Positions 1 through 6,887 of a stretch of 10,445 nucleotides of DNA are shown here, piece by piece. The notes beneath the pieces are model-generated. The model did not search any database and was not told the DNA's origin. It saw nothing but the letters and a program-made list of their open reading frames with translations. Positions within the stretch are counted from its first letter, which is position 1. Each line of letters begins with the position of its first letter. A program made the position numbers and the translations under genes. Source of the DNA: an uncultured Actinomycetes bacterium (GTDB lineage: Bacteria > Actinomycetota > Actinomycetes > S36-B12 > UBA5976); the NCBI GenBank assembly GCA_903951185.1, contig CAJBBC010000025.1, positions 1-10,445 of the forward strand, read 5' to 3'.

Positions 1-402
1 GGCCAACACAATGTGCTTACCTTCATAACGTTGACCATTTACTTCAATCGCATTTGGCGCCACTAACCGACCGGTACCTTCGACATAAGTTATGTCGCGA
101 CTTTTTACTAACCCTTGAAGCCCTTTATAAAGTCGACCGATTACGCCATCTTTATATTCATTGACTTTATTCATATCGATGCCGTTAAAAGTGCTGTGTA
201 CGCCGTAATTTTCACCTTCACGTGCGGTATCGGCTACTTCAGCCGCGTGAAGTAAAGCTTTAGTTGGGATACAACCACGATGTAAACAGGTTCCGCCAAG
301 CTTGTCTTGTTCGATTAGAACAACTTTCAGACCAAGTTGCGAAGCGCGAAGCGCACAGGCATAGCCGCCGCTTCCACCACCCAAAATTACGACGTCGTGC
401 AT
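1..402 (-). CDS. lpdA: Dihydrolipoyl dehydrogenase (E3), N-terminal part, cut by the window edge
   Basis: FAD-dependent disulfide oxidoreductase that reoxidises protein-bound dihydrolipoamide with NAD+. It is the shared E3 component of 2-oxoacid dehydrogenases and the glycine cleavage system, and acts in the cytoplasm. The visible 134 residues hold the N-terminal FAD-binding motif GGGSGGYACA (residues 8-17), followed by the redox-active disulfide in GGTCLHRGCIPTK (Cys39 and Cys44). The CLHRGC form, instead of CLNVGC, is one I associate with actinobacterial LpdA. The ATG at 402 is well placed: CGGAGGA lies 3-4 bases upstream and the dinucleotide-binding fold begins at residue 2. The NAD and dimerisation domains lie beyond base 1. 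pepA ends 75 bases upstream on the same strand without a clear terminator, so partial co-transcription is possible. Mercuric or glutathione reductase is less likely given the redox-site context. Confidence 0.95.
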   Translation of the reverse strand, partial: MHDVVILGGGSGGYACALRASQLGLKVVLIEQDKLGGTCLHRGCIPTKALLHAAEVADTAREGENYGVHSTFNGIDMNKVNEYKDGVIGRLYKGLQGLVKSRDITYVEGTGRLVAPNAIEVNGQRYEGKHIVLA

Positions 403-459
403 TTATCCTCCGAGTTACAGCTACCGGAAACGAACTGAATAGTTCTTCCAGCCTCTATT

Positions 460-476
460 GTTTCACCTTGTGAAAC
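460..476 (-). other. Perfect hairpin just after the pepA stop
   Basis: GTTTCAC and GTGAAAC form a 7-bp stem with a 3-base loop, one base downstream of the pepA stop codon. There is no following T run on the minus strand, so it is not a convincing intrinsic terminator. It could stabilise the pepA mRNA 3' end or weakly attenuate read-through into lpdA. The rest of the 75-base gap holds only a weak 5-bp inverted repeat (432-445) and the lpdA ribosome binding site. Confidence 0.4.
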
Positions 477-477
477 C

Positions 478-1989
478 CTAGATAACACCGGTTATGAAGT
501 CCTCAGTAAATGCCACCATTGTTCGGATTCCAAAGCCCACGCCACCTTTATGGGTGTAACCGTGGGCAGATTGGGAATTGTAGGCCGGACCCGCAATATC
601 TAGATGCGCCCAAGGTAGGCCATCAGCGACGAATTCTTTGAGGAATAACCCAGCTGAGAGCATCCCGCCTTCGCGCTGCCCGATATTTGCGATATCGGCC
701 ACTAGTGAATCAAGCGTTGCTCGCAATTCTTCCGGCATTGGCATCGGCCAAAATTCTTCGCCAGCTCGATCAGCCGCAGCCTTGACTGCATCACGGACTG
801 CATCATCACCCATTACCCCAGCAGTGCGATGTCCTAATGCAATCACGGCAGAACCGGTTAAAGTCGCAATATCTAAGACCACATCAGGATCATCTTCAGC
901 TGCGCGAACTAACACATCAGCTAAAACTAATCGTCCTTCAGCATCTGTGTTTAGTACTTCAATAGTGCGACCACCATATGTAGTTAGAACATCACCTGGT
1001 CGTTGCGCCCCGCCACCTGGCATATTTTCTGCACAAGCCGCATACGCCGTGACTGCAATCGGTAAACCAAGATCATGGATTACTCGAATGGCTGCAATTA
1101 CTGCCGCTGCACCAGACATGTCAGCTTTCATTTCGTGCATACTTGCTGGCGGTTTAAGTGAAATACCGCCGGTATCAAAAGTTATTCCTTTACCCAAGAG
1201 TGCAACATGCTTTTTTGCATTAGCTGGTTTATATTCCATTCGAATTAATCGTGGTGGACGAGTGGAACCCTGGCCAACACCCATAATTCCGCCATAACCA
1301 CCGGAGGTCAGTGCTTTTTCATCAAGGATCTGAACTTTAACTTTTGTGCCAGTTAGAACTTTCTTGGCCGCCGCTGCAACTTGAGCAGGTGGCATATGTA
1401 ACGGGGAAGTGTTAATTAAATCTCGCGCAAAGTTAATTGAATGAGCCATAATTCGTGCCCGATCTAAAGCTTTACGAAAATCTGAATCTTTAGCCTGACT
1501 AGTAAATAAAGTTATTGAACTTACTGGGGATTTACTTTTATTTAAGGTAGATGATTTATGGTCAGTGAAACTGTATGCGCCCAAAGCAGCACCTTCTAAG
1601 ATTGCGTTTGCTGCACCGGCATAAGTTGCCGGTAAGTAAATAACAACCTTTTTGAATCCAGCTAAACTTCGTGTAGCACTGCCAGCTGCCCGGCGCAAAT
1701 GCTCTTCGTTAATTCCATTTTTTGTTGAGCCAAGTCCAACTGCCACAATTACTTTGGCAGATGCTATCCCCGTTGCAGGTATGCGAACTAATTCGTCTTT
1801 TGCCCCAGTTGCACCAACGGACTGCAAGGCAGCTTTTAATTTAGTCGCTGCGGCTTTTGTTAAACCATCTGCGAAAATCGAAAATTTATTGTCCGTCGTA
1901 GTTGCTACAACTACGGCATCGGTGGCTGTAGTAAGCGGATTTCCGGATTTAAGTGACAGACCAGCCACTCGAGTTTCAACAGCAGACAT
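478..1989 (-). CDS. pepA: Leucyl aminopeptidase (cytosol aminopeptidase, family M17)
   Basis: Cytoplasmic dinuclear-metal aminopeptidase that releases N-terminal residues from peptides for amino acid recycling. At 503 aa it has the usual M17 length, with a variable N-terminal domain (about 1-180) and a catalytic C-terminal domain. The full metal and catalytic set is present with the same spacing as the bovine lens enzyme: Lys267, Asp272, Lys279, Asp290, Asp349, Glu351 and Arg353. The family signature NTDAEGRL is at 347-354. The ATG at 1989 has AAGGAG about 6 bases upstream. The gene diverges from gcvT across 49 bases. Some PepA proteins also bind DNA in site-specific recombination; nothing here addresses that. 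A leucyl aminopeptidase close to gcvT and lipoyl-enzyme genes is also seen in Mycobacterium (pepB region, recalled). Confidence 0.97.
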   Translation of the reverse strand: MSAVETRVAGLSLKSGNPLTTATDAVVVATTTDNKFSIFADGLTKAAATKLKAALQSVGATGAKDELVRIPATGIASAKVIVAVGLGSTKNGINEEHLRRAAGSATRSLAGFKKVVIYLPATYAGAANAILEGAALGAYSFTDHKSSTLNKSKSPVSSITLFTSQAKDSDFRKALDRARIMAHSINFARDLINTSPLHMPPAQVAAAAKKVLTGTKVKVQILDEKALTSGGYGGIMGVGQGSTRPPRLIRMEYKPANAKKHVALLGKGITFDTGGISLKPPASMHEMKADMSGAAAVIAAIRVIHDLGLPIAVTAYAACAENMPGGGAQRPGDVLTTYGGRTIEVLNTDAEGRLVLADVLVRAAEDDPDVVLDIATLTGSAVIALGHRTAGVMGDDAVRDAVKAAADRAGEEFWPMPMPEELRATLDSLVADIANIGQREGGMLSAGLFLKEFVADGLPWAHLDIAGPAYNSQSAHGYTHKGGVGFGIRTMVAFTEDFITGVI

Positions 1990-2038
1990 TAGGACTCCTT
2001 CTTCTGACCTACTCCTACGCTACTAGTACGGTTGAGAC
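1990..2038. promoter_or_regulatory. Divergent pepA/gcvT intergenic region
   Basis: These 49 bases separate two divergent start codons, so both promoters must fit here or extend into the coding sequences. On the minus side there is a clear pepA ribosome binding site (AAGGAG). On the plus side there is no Shine-Dalgarno sequence before gcvT, but TACGGT at 2027-2032 fits a TANNNT -10 box 6 bases before the ATG, as expected for a leaderless transcript starting at the start codon. No glycine riboswitch could fit. The boxes are motif guesses. Confidence 0.4.
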
Positions 2039-3124
2039 ATGCCTGAAGTTGCCTTACATACAAAACACCTCGCCCTTGGCGCAAAAATGGGACCATTCGG
2101 CGGTTGGGATATGCCAATCGAATACACCGCCGGAACAATTGCTGAACATACTGCCGTGCGAACGGCTGTCGGAATCTTTGATGTTTCGCATATGGGTAAA
2201 GTTCGAATTCTTGGCGAAGGTGCCTATGCTTTTGCTAATTCAATCTTTGCCAATGATTTAGATCGCATCCAACCTGGTCAAGCACAGTACTCAATGTTGT
2301 GCAATGAGTCAGGTGGAATTATCGATGACCTAATTGTCTATTTAGTGAGTGACACTGAAGTTCGCTTTATACCTAATGCCGGAAATGCCAGCACAGTTGT
2401 AGCTGAACTCGAAAAAGTCTTACCTGCCGGATTAACTCTAGAGAATAATCATCTAAAGCAAGGCATCCTTGCAGTGCAGGGACCAAAGTCAGCTGAAGTT
2501 ATTCGTGCACTTGGTTTACCAACTGATCATGATTACATGGCATTTGCTGATTCAACTTGGCAAGGTTTCGACCTTTCAGTCTGTCGAACTGGATACACCG
2601 GTGAGCATGGCTATGAAATCGTAATTGCCAATGCTGGTTTACCAGAATTATTTGATGCATTACTTGAAGCCGGTCAAGATTTTGGAATTCTGCCCTGCGG
2701 ATTAGGTGCTCGCGACACTCTTAGAACTGAAATGGGCTACCCATTACATGGCCAAGATATTTCGCCGGAGATCACTCCGCTTGAGGCAAAAATTGGCTGG
2801 GCTGTTGGCTGGAAAAAAGAAAAATTTGCCGGTCGCGATACGTTGATTTCTCAAAAAGAAGTTGGCGCAAGCCGCGTTGCAGTCGGGCTATTAGCAAACG
2901 ATCGAGGTATTCCACGCGGTCACATGCAAGTTAAAGATTCAAATGACCAAGTAATTGGTGAGACAACAAGTGGCACATTCTCGCCAACTTTACAAAAAGG
3001 TATTGCCTTGGCACTTGTGCAATCAAGTGTTCAAGAAGGCGATGTTTTATCAGTTGATGTTCGCGGACGTGCGCTTTCGGTCACTGTCACAAAGCCTCCG
3101 TTTGTAAAGCCAAGTACTAAGTAG
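2039..3124 (+). CDS. gcvT: Aminomethyltransferase, T-protein of the glycine cleavage system
   Basis: Transfers the aminomethyl group's carbon from lipoyl-GcvH to tetrahydrofolate, giving 5,10-methylene-THF and ammonia. The protein is 361 aa, the normal length. Family motifs are in order: GIFDVSHMGKV (45-55), GGIIDDLIVY (92-101) with the conserved Asp pair at 96-97, CRTGYTGEHGYEI around 182-194, ARDTLRTEMGYPLHGQDI around 224-241, and a C-terminal barrel ending in FSPTLQKGIALALV. I see no missing domain. GcvH and GcvP are not in this window, so the gene stands apart from them. It is the only plus-strand gene of the left half and ends in a bidirectional terminator. The ATG at 2039 fits the conserved N-terminus; no ribosome binding site is obvious. 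A YgfZ-like or sarcosine-oxidase-type paralogue is unlikely given the full T-protein motifs. Confidence 0.96.
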   Translation: MPEVALHTKHLALGAKMGPFGGWDMPIEYTAGTIAEHTAVRTAVGIFDVSHMGKVRILGEGAYAFANSIFANDLDRIQPGQAQYSMLCNESGGIIDDLIVYLVSDTEVRFIPNAGNASTVVAELEKVLPAGLTLENNHLKQGILAVQGPKSAEVIRALGLPTDHDYMAFADSTWQGFDLSVCRTGYTGEHGYEIVIANAGLPELFDALLEAGQDFGILPCGLGARDTLRTEMGYPLHGQDISPEITPLEAKIGWAVGWKKEKFAGRDTLISQKEVGASRVAVGLLANDRGIPRGHMQVKDSNDQVIGETTSGTFSPTLQKGIALALVQSSVQEGDVLSVDVRGRALSVTVTKPPFVKPSTK

Positions 3125-3130
3125 ACAAAT

Positions 3131-3162
3131 AAAAAAACCCCAGCTTATGCTGGGGCTTTTTT
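3131..3162. terminator. Bidirectional intrinsic terminator between gcvT and the aquaporin gene
   Basis: CCCCAGC (3138-3144), loop TTAT and GCTGGGG (3149-3155) form a 7-bp GC-rich stem. It is flanked by an A run on the left (3131-3137) and a T run on the right (3157-3162). It therefore reads as a terminator on both strands, serving the two convergent genes. Confidence 0.92.
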
Positions 3163-3171
3163 ATTATTGAA

Positions 3172-3816
3172 TTATTTAGATGGCTTTACAACTGCATCGT
3201 AAATAAATGCAGCCAGTAGTGCGCCAGCAATTGGACCTACGATCCAGACCGCAGCGTTACTTAGATCGCCATTTGCAAGTGCTGGACCAAACCAACGAGC
3301 AGGGTTAAGGGCAGCCCCAGTAACTGAGCCAGCGAATAAAATACCACCAGTAATAGATAAACCGATTGGTAATCCGGCAACAGTAGAGAATGATCCACGA
3401 CTATCAACTGCAACACCCATGATGGTAATCATCAAGATGAAAGTCACAATAGCTTCAACCAAAATACCGTCTGAAACTGATGCTGAGGCGGCAAGTGTTG
3501 GAACTCCGGCAAGTACGCCAAATGTGTATTCCGCAACAAGTGCAGCTGCAAAACCACCAAGTAGTTGCGCAACAATGTAGGCAACTGCATCAACTGGAGC
3601 GATGCGGCGAGTTGCTGCAAGCGCAGTTGTCACAGCAGGATTGAAATGCGCTCCTGAGATGTGGGCAAAAGCAGAGATTGCAACGAAAATCGCAATACCG
3701 TGTGCCAAAGCAATGCCAGTTAAACCAGCATCATTTGTGATTGCACCGATGCCAAAGAAGCAAAGGAAAAAGACGCCTAGAAATTCAGCGAGTAGCCGAG
3801 CTGGGGCATTCTTCAT
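3172..3816 (-). CDS. Aquaporin (MIP family channel)
   Basis: Inner-membrane channel for water or small neutral solutes. At 214 aa it has the six-helix, two-half-helix layout of the family, with both NPA boxes intact: HFNPAVT (Asn59) and ALNPARWFGPAL (Asn171). Aligning by eye to E. coli AqpZ by distance from the NPA boxes puts His39, Ile159, Ala168 and Arg174 at the aromatic/arginine filter, where AqpZ has Phe, His, Thr and Arg. This combination resembles plant tonoplast (TIP-type) channels, so ammonia, urea or peroxide permeation is as plausible as water alone. Loop D lacks the extra residues of typical glycerol facilitators. The ATG at 3816 has AGGAGTT about 6 bases upstream. It lies downstream of the B12 operon on the same strand, with 136 bases between and no terminator seen. 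The permeant is not decided by sequence. Confidence 0.93.
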   Translation of the reverse strand: MKNAPARLLAEFLGVFFLCFFGIGAITNDAGLTGIALAHGIAIFVAISAFAHISGAHFNPAVTTALAATRRIAPVDAVAYIVAQLLGGFAAALVAEYTFGVLAGVPTLAASASVSDGILVEAIVTFILMITIMGVAVDSRGSFSTVAGLPIGLSITGGILFAGSVTGAALNPARWFGPALANGDLSNAAVWIVGPIAGALLAAFIYDAVVKPSK

Positions 3817-3837
3817 TTAGTAACTCCTATTAATTGT

Positions 3838-3856
3838 GCTTGCCTCGTTAGCAAGC
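3838..3856 (-). other. Leader hairpin upstream of the aquaporin gene
   Basis: GCTTGC and GCAAGC form a perfect 6-bp stem with a 7-base loop, ending about 21 bases before the aquaporin ATG. No T run follows on the minus strand, so it does not look like a terminator for the B12 operon. It may be a leader structure or a protein site. Confidence 0.3.
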
Positions 3857-3921
3857 GATCAGTTCACGATATCGCGATTCAAATGTGTCTTGGAATTACC
3901 AAACTCGGCGTGGCGAATGAA

Positions 3922-3950
3922 TTTATAACTAAATTTCAATGAAATGTGGA
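3922..3950 (-). promoter_or_regulatory. Possible aquaporin promoter
   Basis: On the minus strand, TCCACA (3950-3945) and TATAAA (3927-3922) are 17 bases apart, in an AT-rich stretch just after the upstream ATPase stop codon. This would give a leader of about 100 nt containing the hairpin at 3838-3856. Only the -10 is a good match; the -35 is weak. Confidence 0.35.
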
Positions 3951-3952
3951 AA

Positions 3953-4723
3953 CTATAACCGCTCTGGAATTACAACTGGTCCAGTTTCACTTTCAATTAC
4001 ATTAACCCGAGCGCCATAGTGTTCCAGAATTCTTTCCGCAGTTAAAACAGTTCGGGCATCCCCCTGGGCGACGATCCTTCCATTTGCTAAAAGAATTAAT
4101 CTATCTGGGTAAAGTCCAGAAACTGTTAAGTCGTGCATGGTTGAAATAACAGCAATTTTTTTCTCTTTGCGTAATCGATCAATTAACTCAAGTACTTCTT
4201 GTTGATAACCAACATCGAGTGCCGTTGTTGGCTCATCAAGTAATACAATCGGACTAGCTTGGGCTAGGGCGCGAGCGATCGCTACTCGTTGACGTTCACC
4301 ACCAGATAATGTAGCTACATCACGTTCAACAAAATCATGTAAACCGATTTCATCAATTACATAATTTGTAACTTCAACATCTCTTGGAGTTTCTGAGGCC
4401 AACATATTTAAATGCGCTGTACGGCCGAGCATTACGTAGTTGAAAACGGACATTCCTTGGGGCATAACTGGTTCTTGTGCCACATAAGCAATCCAACAGG
4501 CTCGCGCGCGTTGATTTAGCGAACGTAAATTTTTGTCGTCTATAAACAGTTCGCCAGACGAGTCTACGATTCCTGCAAGAGCACGTAACATACTTGATTT
4601 GCCAGCGCCATTAGGTCCAATAACACAAACCCAATCGCCAACCGAAACAGAAACAGAAAAATCTGAAACCACTTTTTTATTACCTAAAGTGACATTTAGT
4701 AAATTTGCGCGCAAAGTGGTCAT
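3953..4723 (-). CDS. btuD: ABC transporter ATPase, vitamin B12 importer
   Basis: Cytoplasmic nucleotide-binding subunit that drives the BtuC-type permease. All ABC motifs are present in 256 aa: Walker A GPNGAGKS (36-43), Q-loop Gln83, signature LSGGERQRVAIARAL (139-153), Walker B IVLLDEP with Glu164, and switch His197. The length and the C-terminal tail fit the FecE/BtuD class serving FecCD permeases. The ATG at 4723 overlaps the permease stop codon as ATGA, which indicates translational coupling in a btuF-btuC-btuD operon. By itself the ATPase could serve siderophore or heme uptake; the cobalamin assignment rests on the riboswitch upstream of the operon. Confidence 0.93.
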   Translation of the reverse strand: MTTLRANLLNVTLGNKKVVSDFSVSVSVGDWVCVIGPNGAGKSSMLRALAGIVDSSGELFIDDKNLRSLNQRARACWIAYVAQEPVMPQGMSVFNYVMLGRTAHLNMLASETPRDVEVTNYVIDEIGLHDFVERDVATLSGGERQRVAIARALAQASPIVLLDEPTTALDVGYQQEVLELIDRLRKEKKIAVISTMHDLTVSGLYPDRLILLANGRIVAQGDARTVLTAERILEHYGARVNVIESETGPVVIPERL

Positions 4724-5763
4724 GTAATCGACCCATGTTTTCTTGAACCCAAAATAAATAAAAAGAATGGAGCGCCAATTAATGCGGTTATAACGCCAAT
4801 CGAAATTTCTTGGGGGGCTAATACTGTTCTTGCAACAACATCAGCAAGGACTAAGAATATGCCGCCAAAAATTGTCGAAAGCGGCATTAGGAGTCGGTAA
4901 CTATGACCGACGAACAATCGAATCGTATGCGGCACGATTATGCCGACGAACCCAATCAAACCTGTTACAGAAACCGCCGCAGCGGTGCCAAGTGAAGCTG
5001 CCACAATAATTGCTGCACGCGCGCGCCCAACTTGAAGACCCATAGTGTGAGCTTCTTCATCGCCAACTGAAAAAATATCTAGTACTCGACGATAAAGCAC
5101 AAGCACAACAATGCAAATCAAAATATATGGGGTAACCAGCTGAACATCACCCCAACCCGCAGTTGAGAGGCGACCAAGTACCCAGGAATAAACTTCCCGG
5201 ATTTTGTCAGTATTTCGTTGCTGTAACAAAGTTTGTATTGCCGTCAACATACTGGCCACCGCCACGCCAGCAAGAACCAGCGAAGTTGAGGAGCGGCCTA
5301 CTATTGCTGATCGACCAAGTAAATAAGTTAGAAGTACAGCGCCGAGCGCACCGACAAAGGCAGCAAGTGGAAGTTCCCAGCGTGAAGTATCTACGCGAGT
5401 AAAAATAACAATTGTGGCGCCAAGCCCAGCGCCGGCTGAGACACCTAGTAGATAAGGATCTGCCAGCGGATTACGGAATGCACCTTGGTATGCACAGCCA
5501 GCACTTGCCAGCATTGAACCAACAACTAGCGCCAGAATTACCCGAGGTAAACGTAAATCCCAAATAATTGTTGCTTCAGTAGGACTAAGCGAACTTTGGA
5601 TCCGATCGTTCGTTAGTTGTGAGAGTACTTCGCGTAAGGCATCAATTGGCGGAATTGATACTGCCCCTACGCCAAGTCCAATCAATATTGCGACAACTAC
5701 TGCGAATACACTTAGCGGCCAAGTAAGTCTTGGCAGCTTTCGCACACTCGCAGTAGTTGTCAT
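4720..5763 (-). CDS. btuC: ABC transporter permease, vitamin B12 importer (FecCD family)
   Basis: Inner-membrane subunit that forms the translocation path for corrinoids. It has 347 aa and many hydrophobic helices, consistent with the ten-helix BtuC fold. Family landmarks are RNPLADPYLLGVSAGAGLGA (97-116), the EEAHTMGLQVGRARA stretch (236-250) near the ATPase-coupling loop, and GLIGFVGIIVPHTIRL (268-283). It begins 22 bases after the btuF stop, with only a weak ribosome binding site, and its stop overlaps the ATPase start by 4 bases. This spacing makes one operon with shared control. FecCD permeases also move iron-siderophore complexes; the substrate call comes from the riboswitch and BtuF. 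Confidence 0.93.
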   Translation of the reverse strand: MTTTASVRKLPRLTWPLSVFAVVVAILIGLGVGAVSIPPIDALREVLSQLTNDRIQSSLSPTEATIIWDLRLPRVILALVVGSMLASAGCAYQGAFRNPLADPYLLGVSAGAGLGATIVIFTRVDTSRWELPLAAFVGALGAVLLTYLLGRSAIVGRSSTSLVLAGVAVASMLTAIQTLLQQRNTDKIREVYSWVLGRLSTAGWGDVQLVTPYILICIVVLVLYRRVLDIFSVGDEEAHTMGLQVGRARAAIIVAASLGTAAAVSVTGLIGFVGIIVPHTIRLFVGHSYRLLMPLSTIFGGIFLVLADVVARTVLAPQEISIGVITALIGAPFFLFILGSRKHGSIT

Positions 5764-5785
5764 TGGATTACTTTTCAGTTCGCTC

Positions 5786-6715
5786 TTACTGAGCTGCCGT
5801 TAATTTATTAACCGCATTTACAATCGCTGTCAGCATCTCAGTTGTCCGTGGACCCCAGCGGCTTGCTACATCATCATCTAATTCAACAACTGAATTAGCT
5901 GTTATTGCGCTAAGCGCCATAAAACCTGGCCTGGCTGCAAGCTCAGCTTGCGTAACGCTGCAGCATTTTGTATCAGCTAAGAAAATTAAATCGGGATCAG
6001 CTTTCACGATGTACTCAGCGGATAACTGTGGATAGCCACTTTCGGCATCAGGCGCAGCATCAGCAATATTTTCAAGTCCAGCTAAGGCGTATAACTGTCC
6101 AATAAATGTTGCGGAGGTGACTGAATATAAAGTCGGATCAAGTTCGTGGTAGTAAGTTAATTCACTCAGTGGGTTCGTAAGTGACTTAAGCGCTGTATCC
6201 ACGTCAGATTTCATCGACATGATTAACTCATCGGCGCCTGTTACTTGCCCAGTTGCTAACCCTAATTCAGCAATTTGTGCGTAAGTATCTTCTAGTGTTG
6301 CCGCTGCACTTTCTAGCAGCACGGGCACGCCAGCAGATTGCAAAGCCGAAATTACATTATCTATGTCGTTACTAACTACAACTAGATCTGGTTGCTTGGC
6401 CACAATAGCTTCGATATTTGGAGTGAATCCAGATAAGTCTGAAATTGGCGCTTCCGCTGGATATGTTGACTGATCATCAACAGCAATTACTTGATCACCA
6501 GCGCCGATTGCGAACAACATCTCAGTTGCAGTCGGGGAGAGCGAGATAATTGCATCTGGTTGTTCGGTGATAACAACATCGATCCCATTGTTATTGATAG
6601 TTACCGGAAAATTCGCCGAAGTCGGCGCTTTCGTTTCGGTGACTTCGCTATTAGACGAGCCGCAGGCAGTAAGTACTAGTGCACTTAATACGACGGCTAC
6701 AGTTTTTTTGAACAT
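5786..6715 (-). CDS. btuF: Cobalamin-binding lipoprotein of the B12 ABC importer
   Basis: Extracytoplasmic corrinoid-binding protein, probably anchored to the membrane by lipid. The chosen start at 6715 gives 309 aa, beginning with a typical lipoprotein signal: basic FKK, a hydrophobic core and the lipobox LTAC with Cys18. AAAGGAG lies 5 bases upstream of this ATG. An open frame runs 29 codons further upstream, but it would put the signal peptide inside the protein and read through the riboswitch. The mature part has the two-lobed BtuF-like fold: IISLSPTATEMLFAIGAG (56-73), NIEAIVAKQPDLVVV (100-114) and AEYIVKADPDLIFL (233-246). Glu102 and Glu234 sit where BtuF uses acidic residues to dock on BtuC. 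A Cys pair (251-252) follows the second lobe strand; its role is unknown. First gene of the operon. Confidence 0.93.
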   Translation of the reverse strand: MFKKTVAVVLSALVLTACGSSNSEVTETKAPTSANFPVTINNNGIDVVITEQPDAIISLSPTATEMLFAIGAGDQVIAVDDQSTYPAEAPISDLSGFTPNIEAIVAKQPDLVVVSNDIDNVISALQSAGVPVLLESAAATLEDTYAQIAELGLATGQVTGADELIMSMKSDVDTALKSLTNPLSELTYYHELDPTLYSVTSATFIGQLYALAGLENIADAAPDAESGYPQLSAEYIVKADPDLIFLADTKCCSVTQAELAARPGFMALSAITANSVVELDDDVASRWGPRTTEMLTAIVNAVNKLTAAQ

Positions 6716-6720
6716 TAGTT

Positions 6721-6762
6721 CTCCTTTGTAGCCGAAGAAAAACTCGGCGATCACAAAAGGAG
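6721..6762 (-). promoter_or_regulatory. Riboswitch expression platform: Shine-Dalgarno-sequestering helix
   Basis: On the minus strand CTCCTTTTGT (6762-6753) can pair with ACAAAGGAG (6729-6721), with one bulged T. The second arm contains the btuF Shine-Dalgarno sequence. Between them GCCGA and TCGGC (6748-6744, 6735-6731) form an inner 5-bp hairpin, so the two helices stack into one long stem. This would block translation initiation, and no T run follows. Control is therefore probably translational, with bound cobalamin favouring this OFF fold. The structure was found by eye; no folding energy was computed. Confidence 0.65.
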
Positions 6763-6772
6763 TGAAGCGACG

Positions 6773-6794
6773 AACTCTTCCTCGAGAGTTTTTT
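6773..6794. other. Hairpin between the aptamer and the Shine-Dalgarno helix
   Basis: AACTCT (6773-6778) and AGAGTT (6785-6790) form a 6-bp stem around a 6-base loop. In the btuF leader this hairpin lies directly 3' of the aptamer, where cobalamin riboswitches often place the stem-loop that kisses aptamer loop 5. On the plus strand the same hairpin is followed by a T run (6789-6794) and so looks like a weak terminator for antisense transcription. Confidence 0.4.
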
Positions 6795-6798
6795 CGAT

Positions 6799-6887
6799 CC
6801 ACATTCCCAGGCGACCTGGCTAGTGCTTTCGCACATCACAGTTGCGGGACAGCGCCGGAATTTCACCGGACTTCGCTGGTAATGCAG
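6799..6887 (-). promoter_or_regulatory. Cobalamin (B12) riboswitch aptamer
   Basis: Reading the minus strand from 6887 to 6799, the cobalamin aptamer core is present. CAGCG/CGCTG (6878-6874, 6854-6850) pairs around AAGT and the CCGG-TGAAATT-CCGG hairpin (6869-6855). The GCAACTGT element (6845-6838) is next, then a GTGC-GAAA-GCAC hairpin (6834-6823) and the B12-box AGCCAGGTCGCCTGG (6821-6807). The outer arms CTGCATT (6887-6881) and AATGTGG (6805-6799) can pair over 7 bp with two wobbles. The part between the ACTGT element and the B12 box is very short and lacks the extra domain of large AdoCbl aptamers, so this is a compact variant. It sits upstream of btuF. I cannot tell adenosyl- from methyl- or hydroxocobalamin preference. 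Ends are approximate. Confidence 0.92.

Noticed and set aside
638..1297. A long open frame (219 codons) on the plus strand antisense to pepA
   Set aside because: It lies entirely opposite the catalytic domain of a well-conserved aminopeptidase, its protein is low-complexity and rich in Ser, Ala, Pro and Thr, and it has no recognisable domain. It is a shadow of pepA codon use.
3131..3162. The A-run/GC-stem/T-run as a mobile-element end
   Set aside because: The symmetry is that of a bidirectional terminator between convergent genes. No transposase, target duplication or second copy is present.
3953..6715. Reading the ABC transporter as a siderophore or heme importer
   Set aside because: FecCD-type proteins alone would allow this, but the cobalamin riboswitch directly upstream and the BtuF-like binding protein favour corrinoid uptake. 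No iron-box-like operator was seen.
6716..6802. A 29-codon upstream extension of btuF
   Set aside because: It runs through the riboswitch platform and would place the lipoprotein signal and lipobox inside the protein. The ATG at 6715 has a strong ribosome binding site.
6651..6866. A 71-codon minus-strand frame across the riboswitch
   Set aside because: It covers the aptamer and overlaps the btuF signal peptide in another frame. The RNA structure explains this stretch better.
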